DNA of 6,494 nt from the NCBI GenBank assembly GCA_029934695.1, contig JAOZLU010000412.1:1-6494 (forward strand). Direction: 5' to 3'. Position 1 is the first letter of the stretch, and the number at the start of each line of letters is the position of its first letter. Under the pieces are notes generated by a model. It was given only the letters and a program-made list of their open reading frames with translations. It made no database searches and had not been told where the DNA came from. Shown here piece after piece: positions 1-4,064 of the stretch. The position numbers and the translations under genes were made by a program. Origin of the DNA: Desulfobacterales bacterium. Lineage in GTDB: Bacteria; Desulfobacterota; Desulfobacteria; Desulfobacterales; 4be13.

Positions 1-32
1 GGAGGCCTGAAATCAGCCCTGCGTCGCACCTT

Positions 33-88
33 TTTAACCACAAAGGGCACAAAGGTTTAACCACAAAGGGCACAAAGGGGGCACAAAG
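33..88. repeat. Tandem direct repeat, two full 23-bp copies plus a partial third
   Basis: Two identical adjacent copies of a 23-bp unit (33-55 and 56-78), each made of TTT followed by AACCACAAAGGGCACAAAGG, are followed by a partial third copy (GGGCACAAAG, 79-88). Within each unit the motif ACAAAGG is itself repeated. Nothing here looks coding. Similar ACCACAAAGG-type strings recur between genes in many environmental deltaproteobacterial genomes (recollection, not searched), so this is probably a dispersed intergenic repeat; its function is unknown. Confidence 0.8.
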
Positions 89-152
89 CTTAAACCTGCA
101 CGTTCGGCCGGATATGTCTGAGGGCAGATGCGGGAGCCTCCCCTGAATCCGT

Positions 153-158
153 TATAAT
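153..158 (+). promoter_or_regulatory. Possible -10 box for the three-gene redox operon
   Basis: A perfect TATAAT lies 59 bases before the GTG start of the tetrahaem cytochrome gene, in the only non-coding stretch before it. No good -35 hexamer is seen at 16-18 bp spacing (about 129-136 reads GCGGGA-like), so a sigma70 promoter here would need an activator, or the match is chance. No -24/-12 (sigma54) pattern was found. Confidence 0.3.
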
Positions 159-182
159 CAGATTTTTTCATACCTGCCGGGC

Positions 183-199
183 AGTGTACCAGAGTGTAC
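183..199 (+). promoter_or_regulatory. AGTGTAC direct repeat pair, possible operator
   Basis: AGTGTAC occurs at 183-189 and again at 193-199, exactly 10 bp apart (one helical turn), between the possible -10 box and the ribosome-binding site. The small palindrome CTGCC-G-GGCAG (174-184) abuts it. The arrangement would suit a dimeric or tandem regulator, but the repeats are short and could be chance. No specific regulator can be named. Confidence 0.2.
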
Positions 200-217
200 A
201 GATAAAGGAGATTTCAA

Positions 218-751
218 GTGGAATCAAACTACAATTCACATGTCAAACGTATTATTCTGGGCCTTGTGATTTTTGCCGCTGTCGGACTTATCGGCAAGAA
301 GTTTATGACCCCTGACTCATTCGGCATGTACGGACACTATCGTGCAGATGCCATTCAGGAGGAAGCAGACAGGGATATTCGTCATAAGACAAACATGCCC
401 TGCCTGCCGTGTCATACTTATGAAGCCGGGCTTCATCTGAACGGACTTCATAAGACCATTTCCTGTGAGTTCTGTCATGGTCCAATGGCTGACCACGTCA
501 CCAACGGCATAAAGACAGGGGAACTCCCAGTCAAAAAAGGGGAAGAAATCAGGGTCTTATGCCTGAGGTGTCACAACAAGGCCATACATGCCAGACCTGA
601 GGATGTCATCAAAACCGTGATTATGCCCGATCATCTGAGGGACCAGAATGTCAAGGAAACGCATACATGCAACCAGTGCCACCATGTACATGCGCCATAT
701 GATTATATTAACCAGGCCAAACAGGCACTTGGCGTAAAGGAGGCGAGCTGA
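218..751 (+). CDS. Membrane-anchored tetrahaem cytochrome c
   Basis: This 177-residue protein has an uncleaved-looking N-terminal membrane anchor (about residues 11-26) and then a periplasmic domain with four CxxCH haem c sites: C62-H66, C83-H87, C115-H119 and C151-H155. Numerous other His residues (H40, H56, H78, H93, H124, H139, H156, H158) could serve as distal ligands. The haem sites lack the CxxCHxM form typical of the first haem of NapC/NrfH, so it is not an obvious member of that family; position in the operon is closer to NrfB or other cytochrome partners of NrfC/NrfD. The GTG start is chosen because AAAGGAG (204-210) lies 7 bases upstream and the frame then runs directly into the anchor. 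Its stop overlaps the next gene's ATG by one base. Inferred role: passing electrons between the FeS/NrfD module and a periplasmic acceptor such as the octahaem cytochrome at 4065-5657. Haem count is certain; the partner is inference. Confidence 0.92.
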   Translation: MESNYNSHVKRIILGLVIFAAVGLIGKKFMTPDSFGMYGHYRADAIQEEADRDIRHKTNMPCLPCHTYEAGLHLNGLHKTISCEFCHGPMADHVTNGIKTGELPVKKGEEIRVLCLRCHNKAIHARPEDVIKTVIMPDHLRDQNVKETHTCNQCHHVHAPYDYINQAKQALGVKEAS

Positions 752-1575
752 TGGACAGGGAAAAACCTGAACTGAATGAAGACCGCCGGACCTTTATAAA
801 GAAGGTTCTCAAGGGAACCATGGCAGGTTCCCTGCTCCTCGTGATACCGCTCAGGGCGGATGACTCAGGAACATCGGAACAGATTCCGGAGGACATTCCG
901 GAACAGATTCCCGGGATCCGGGGCCGTGAATATGACATGTCCCGGTATCGTTTTGTGTTCATTGTGGATGTCACCCGATGTATCGGCTGCGGGTCCTGCT
1001 GTGTGGCTGACAAACGGGAATACAATGTCCCGGACGGCAATTACAGAACATGGGTGGAACGGTACATCAAAGATATTGACGAGAATATTTATGTGGACTG
1101 CCCCAACGGCGGCCTGGACGGCTATCAGAAGCCCCGTAAGGACCTTAAAAGACCGGTCAGGGACACATTTTTCGTGCCCAAGCTGTGCAACATGTGCAAA
1201 GATCCCTCATGTGTGCAGGTCTGCCCTGTGGGCGCGACATTCAGATCCCCGGACGGTTTCGTGCTGATTGATTCCAAACGCTGTATCGGCTGTGCTTACT
1301 GCATTCAGGCATGTCCGTATTCGGTCCGGTTTCTCAATCCGGTCACACATACGGCTGAAAAATGCACCTGGTGCTATCACAGAATCCGCAAGGGTCTGCT
1401 GCCTGCATGTGTCCAGGTCTGCCCGACCAGGGCCAGGAAATTCGGGGACCTGAACGACAAGGAATCCGAGGTTTACAAGATTCTGAGCGGTCCCGGAGTC
1501 ATAACCGTGCTCAAAAAAGATATGGGAAACTCGCCCTCGCTTTATTATAAGGGTGTCCGACGGGAGGTGATCTGA
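751..1575 (+). CDS. Tat-exported four-cluster 4Fe-4S ferredoxin-like subunit (NrfC/DsrO/PsrB type)
   Basis: A 274-residue electron-transfer subunit. The N-terminus carries a twin-arginine motif (RRTFIK, residues 12-17) and a hydrophobic stretch (about 23-34), suggesting Tat export to the periplasmic face. Four cysteine motifs follow: C77-C80-C83, C146-C149-C154-C158, C178-C181-C184-C188 and C205-C208-C220-C224, the usual order in NrfC, PsrB, DmsB and DsrO proteins, which wire redox enzymes to NrfD-type membrane subunits. Motif I is odd: it reads CIGCGSCCVADK, with Asp87 where the fourth Cys normally stands and an extra Cys84 beside the third; in this fold that residue helps ligate the cluster whose other ligands come from motif IV. 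A short Pro-rich linker (residues 43-54) is encoded by three 12-bp repeats. AAAGGAGG (736-743) precedes the ATG; start and stop each overlap a neighbour by one base, implying translational coupling. The family is clear; its donor and acceptor are inferred from neighbours. Confidence 0.93.
   Translation: MDREKPELNEDRRTFIKKVLKGTMAGSLLLVIPLRADDSGTSEQIPEDIPEQIPGIRGREYDMSRYRFVFIVDVTRCIGCGSCCVADKREYNVPDGNYRTWVERYIKDIDENIYVDCPNGGLDGYQKPRKDLKRPVRDTFFVPKLCNMCKDPSCVQVCPVGATFRSPDGFVLIDSKRCIGCAYCIQACPYSVRFLNPVTHTAEKCTWCYHRIRKGLLPACVQVCPTRARKFGDLNDKESEVYKILSGPGVITVLKKDMGNSPSLYYKGVRREVI
877..912 (+). repeat. Three in-frame 12-bp tandem repeats in the FeS gene
   Basis: Three consecutive 12-bp units (877-888, 889-900, 901-912) encode EQIP, EDIP and EQIP. 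Copies one and three are identical except for the last base. They lie between the Tat signal and the first cysteine motif, so they lengthen a linker without touching the cofactor domain. Confidence 0.75.
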
Positions 1576-2759
1576 TGAATGCAACTCATGAAAGTGCCAT
1601 CACAGCTCTGAACAACTATGTATTTCCCAATGATCTCCATGTTCACTGGAGCATGATGATCGCATTATATCCTTATATTACCGGCATTGTGGCAGGTGCC
1701 TTTATTGTATCTTCCCTTTACCATGTGTTCAAGGTGAAGTCTCTGAAACCGATTTCCCGGTTTTCCCTGCTGTTCGCGCTGGCTTTTCTCACCTGCGCCA
1801 CCCTGCCGCTGTTGCTCCATCTCGGGCGGCCCGAAAGAAATTTCAACATCATGCTCACGCCGAATCCTTCTTCGGCAATGGCCGGGTTCGGCTATATTTA
1901 TATGCTTTACGGGGTCGTTCTCCTGCTTGAGGTGCTGTTCATCTATCGTCCCACCCTGGTGCATCTCAGGGAGAAAACCAAAGGGCTTATGAAAATGATT
2001 TACAGGGCTTTGACGTTTGACAGCACGAACCTCTCTCCCAAATCCCTTGAACTGGATCGGAAGATCATCGCCTTTCTTGCCGCAATCGGCATTCCCATGG
2101 CCTGTGTGCTTCATGGCTATGTCGGTTTCATCTTCGGGGGCATCAAAGCGAATCCCACATGGGCCACACCGCTCATGCCGGTCATCTTCCTGCTTTCAGC
2201 GTGTGTCTCCGGCGTTGCCGGCATTATTCTGATATATATTCTGATCAGGGTGTTCACAAACAAACCTGTTGATACTGACTGTGTGCGGACCTGCACAAAC
2301 TATCTCGCAGGGTTCTTTATCCTTGATTTTGTGTTTGAAATGCTGGAGGTGTTATCCCATTCCTATCTGAGAACAGCGCATTACCACGCGGTGGATGAAC
2401 TGCTGAGCGGGCCGCTTTATAATTCCTTCTGGATAGGACAGGTCGGCATTCTTTCTGTGGTACCGTTGCTTCTGCTGGGGTGGCTGTGCCTGACCTGGGT
2501 AAATGACAGGCTTTTCAAAATCGGCGCGTCGATTGTCTCATTCATGCTTTTATTGCAGGTGATGTTTATGCGATGGAATGTGGTTATCGGCGGCCAGCTG
2601 ATATCCAAAAGTGCGAGAGGCTTTACTGAGTTTCATCCTGAATGGCTCCATAAGGAGGGTATTCTGACTGCCATTATTCTGATGTGCGCTCCCCTGGTTG
2701 TCCTGTTTGTTATCAGCAGGATATTTCCATTCTGGATGGAAGAGATGGATGAAGGATGA
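1575..2759 (+). CDS. nrfD: NrfD/PsrC-family membrane quinol-interacting subunit
   Basis: A 394-residue polytopic protein with about nine hydrophobic segments (roughly residues 27-52, 62-83, 103-124, 163-190, 199-227, 241-262, 284-309, 315-337 and 362-386), a usual size and topology for NrfD-like proteins. Recognisable family sequence includes LHLGRPERNFN (81-91) after segment 2, a His/Trp/Pro/Ser-Gly stretch from H180 through W196 and S208 to G213, and RWNVVIGGQ (333-341) near the end. Such proteins exchange electrons or protons between menaquinone/menaquinol and an FeS subunit; the FeS gene directly upstream is the expected partner. The ATG is preceded by GGGAGGTGA (1562-1570) and overlaps the upstream stop as TGATG. 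No rho-independent terminator follows. The symbol denotes the family; a specific role in nitrite reduction is inferred from the octahaem cytochrome 1.3 kb downstream, and a polysulfide- or other acceptor-linked role is not excluded. Confidence 0.93.
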   Translation: MNATHESAITALNNYVFPNDLHVHWSMMIALYPYITGIVAGAFIVSSLYHVFKVKSLKPISRFSLLFALAFLTCATLPLLLHLGRPERNFNIMLTPNPSSAMAGFGYIYMLYGVVLLLEVLFIYRPTLVHLREKTKGLMKMIYRALTFDSTNLSPKSLELDRKIIAFLAAIGIPMACVLHGYVGFIFGGIKANPTWATPLMPVIFLLSACVSGVAGIILIYILIRVFTNKPVDTDCVRTCTNYLAGFFILDFVFEMLEVLSHSYLRTAHYHAVDELLSGPLYNSFWIGQVGILSVVPLLLLGWLCLTWVNDRLFKIGASIVSFMLLLQVMFMRWNVVIGGQLISKSARGFTEFHPEWLHKEGILTAIILMCAPLVVLFVISRIFPFWMEEMDEG

Positions 2760-2818
2760 AATCTGTCGGACATCGGCTCACCGATGGCTTATGCACATAA
2801 AAAAATCCCGGCTTGTAG

Positions 2819-2874
2819 GGTGGGTGGAGGATTACGATTTTTTACGCAGTAAAAAACGAAATCCGCAACCCACC
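2819..2874. repeat. Long imperfect palindrome (hairpin-forming intergenic repeat)
   Basis: The outer arms 2819-2834 and 2859-2874 pair at 13 of 16 positions (GGTGGGT against ACCCACC at the base), and the inner arms (CGATTTTTTAC, 2835-2845; GTAAAAAACG, 2849-2858) pair with one bulged A around a GCA loop (2846-2848). A hairpin this long between genes, with T/A-rich inner arms rather than a GC stem followed by a T tract, is not a normal terminator. It resembles dispersed palindromic GGTGGGTT-type repeats or MITE-like elements. A smaller perfect stem (CATCGG-CTCA-CCGATG, 2771-2786) precedes it. Confidence 0.75.
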
Positions 2875-2886
2875 TTGATAAACTCT

Positions 2887-2915
2887 GCCGGACTGGGTTT
2901 GCAACCCCGTCCGGC
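2887..2915. repeat. Second GC-rich palindrome before the nucleotidyltransferase gene
   Basis: GCCGGAC (2887-2893) pairs with GTCCGGC (2909-2915), and GGGTT (2895-2899) with AACCC (2903-2907), with a single T/C mismatch and a TGC loop. An A-run (2916-2923) follows on the + strand, and no T tract follows the stem on either strand, so it is not a canonical intrinsic terminator. It ends 12 bases before the next start codon, where its hairpin could affect translation. It may be part of the same dispersed repeat as the larger palindrome upstream. Confidence 0.7.
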
Positions 2916-2927
2916 AAAAAAAATTGA

Positions 2928-3299
2928 ATGATGCAAATATCTGATGAAAAAATGGCTGCATACAAGGCAACTGCCCGCCGTTGTTCGGTGCTGGAAAAGC
3001 AGATATTATTCCGCCGTTACCGACATGCATGGGAGCTGGCCCGGCAAATGAGTGATCTGCTTAAAGAACGCTTCGGCGCGTCCCGGGTGGTCGTGTTCGG
3101 ATCATTGGTCCGCAAGGAACTTTTCCACCGCAGGTCAGATGTTGACTTGGCTGTCTGGGATCTGGATGAGAATATCTATTACCGGGCAGTAGGTCAGCTC
3201 TTGTATTTGGATAGTGAAATAAGCATGGATCTGGTGAGGATAGAAGAAGCATCTGATTCTTTGCGGTCAAGAATTGAAAAAGAGGGAAAAGTTCTATGA
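2928..3299 (+). CDS. MNT-type nucleotidyltransferase, antitoxin-like (MntA family)
   Basis: A 123-residue minimal nucleotidyltransferase. The strand-turn motif VVFGS (residues 55-59) is followed by SDVDL (70-74), giving the GS...DxD active site with metal-binding Asp71 and Asp73; Asp101 in MDLV is the likely third carboxylate. The spacing between Ser59 and Asp71 is 11 residues, one more than in the commonest GSX10DXD form. Proteins like this pair with HEPN toxins in MntA-HepT (type VII) toxin-antitoxin modules, where the transferase neutralises the toxin by adding AMP to a tyrosine. That role fits because the next gene encodes a HEPN-like protein and overlaps this one by four bases (ATGA). 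The start is uncertain: ATG at 2928, 2931 and 2952 are all in frame and none has a good Shine-Dalgarno site. The fold is confident; antitoxin function is inference from context. Confidence 0.85.
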   Translation: MMQISDEKMAAYKATARRCSVLEKQILFRRYRHAWELARQMSDLLKERFGASRVVVFGSLVRKELFHRRSDVDLAVWDLDENIYYRAVGQLLYLDSEISMDLVRIEEASDSLRSRIEKEGKVL

Positions 3300-3790
3300 A
3301 AGCAGATTGTCTTGCTTTGGCCGGACGCATATCCGAGTCACTGTCTGATTTGGAGCGCGTTGTCAGCCGTGCCGAATTGCTGGCTGACAAATCTCAGCAT
3401 AATGACGATGATGATTATCTTGACGGTGTGGCCCTGAATCTGCACGGATTTTACACAGGAGCCGAGCGCATATTGGAGGATATTGCACGGACTGTGGAAA
3501 AATATACGCCTTCCGGTCAGAGCTGGCATCGGGATTTGCTGATGCAGATGTCAGCCGAGATAAATTCTGTCCGTCCGCGGGTCATCTCCCGGGAAACACG
3601 TCACTGTCTGGATGAATACCGGGGATTTCGGCATGTTGTGCGTAATGTGTATGCATTCAGCCTGGTATCGTCCCGTTTGCAGGAACTCACCAGCCAGTTG
3701 CGGGCATGTTACCTGTCTGTAAAATCTGACATGGACGAGTTTATGAGATTTCTGAATCAGATTGATGATGAGGAATATCCCGCGCTTTAA
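3296..3790 (+). CDS. HEPN-domain HepT-like protein, toxin-like partner
   Basis: A 164-residue, mostly helical protein with no signal peptide or membrane segment. The segment LDEYRGFRHVVRNVYAF (residues 105-121) is the recognisable part and matches, from memory, HepT-like HEPN proteins encoded beside MNT nucleotidyltransferases. HEPN RNases use an RX4-6H motif, extended to RX4HXY in HepT, where the partner adenylylates the tyrosine. Here the best alignment is R112-X4-N117-V-Y119: the Tyr is kept but Asn stands where the catalytic His is expected. That could be normal for this subfamily or could mean a weakened toxin. An acidic run (DDDD, 37-40) lies near the N-terminus. The ATG overlaps the upstream gene's stop (ATGA), so the pair is translationally coupled. 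Pairing with the nucleotidyltransferase is well supported; RNase activity is not shown by the sequence. Confidence 0.8.
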   Translation: MKADCLALAGRISESLSDLERVVSRAELLADKSQHNDDDDYLDGVALNLHGFYTGAERILEDIARTVEKYTPSGQSWHRDLLMQMSAEINSVRPRVISRETRHCLDEYRGFRHVVRNVYAFSLVSSRLQELTSQLRACYLSVKSDMDEFMRFLNQIDDEEYPAL

Positions 3791-3974
3791 GGTTTTAGCC
3801 AAACCCCGGATTGTTGTTCTTTGCGAAGATCGCACCCAGTGGCATTTCATACGAGAATATTTTGTGCTCCGCGGTTGGAATCCCCGAAAGATCCTGCCAA
3901 AGGTGGCTCCTTTCGCCCGAGGGGTTGCGGAACAATGGGTGCGAAAGCATTTTAATTTAACCGAAAGGAGGTGA
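3762..3974 (+). pseudogene. Truncated N-terminal remnant of a possible TOPRIM-like/defence protein
   Basis: A 70-codon frame, opening with TTG (3762) or ATG (3765 or 3768), overlaps the end of the HEPN gene in another frame and stops at 3974. Its core, KPRIVVLCEDRTQWHF followed by REYFVLRGW and then AEQWVRKHF, reads like a real beta-alpha domain start rather than a chance frame. From memory it resembles the first third of larger proteins (VVLCED...EQWVR...) with a TOPRIM-like fold found near AAA ATPases in defence loci; this was not searched. The frame ends abruptly where such proteins would continue, and no other frame resumes the domain before the octahaem gene, so I treat it as a broken gene. 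Alternatives are a genuine small protein translated by coupling to the HEPN gene, or a fortuitous frame. Confidence 0.45.
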
Positions 3975-3975
3975 T
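3964..3975 (+). promoter_or_regulatory. Orphan perfect Shine-Dalgarno sequence
   Basis: AAAGGAGGTGAT is nearly a full complement of the 16S rRNA 3' end, yet no ATG or GTG start follows at the right spacing. The nearest candidate is a TTG at 3985 opening a frame of only about 20 codons that ends before the octahaem gene. It may be left over from a lost gene start, since GGGAGGTGATCTGATG at the NrfD start is similar, or it may serve a tiny leader peptide. Confidence 0.35.
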
Positions 3976-4064
3976 AATTCATTTTTGATTAAAAAGCAGC
4001 CGACATTTTTTCTGTGTCTGCTGAACACCGAACACCAAACTTTTTAAAGAACAGGAGGGTAAAA

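Noticed and set aside
33..88. CRISPR array
   Set aside because: The copies are directly adjacent with no unique spacers, and no cas gene is present.
1665..2114. 149-residue minus-strand frame
   Set aside because: Antisense shadow of the NrfD gene; its translation is rich in polar and charged residues, as expected opposite a membrane protein, with no domain.
2887..2923. GC-rich hairpin next to an A/T run as a terminator for NrfD or for a minus-strand gene
   Set aside because: On the + strand the stem is followed by A residues, not T. On the minus strand the T run comes before the stem rather than after it.
2698..2931. 77-residue + frame running through the intergenic palindromes
   Set aside because: It starts inside NrfD and its sequence is mostly a translation of the two palindromic repeats; no ribosome-binding site or family resemblance.
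4014..4064. GTG start giving a 17-residue longer octahaem protein
   Set aside because: It has no Shine-Dalgarno site and would put a polar, basic extension before the signal peptide; ATG at 4065 has AGGAGGG 5 bases upstream.
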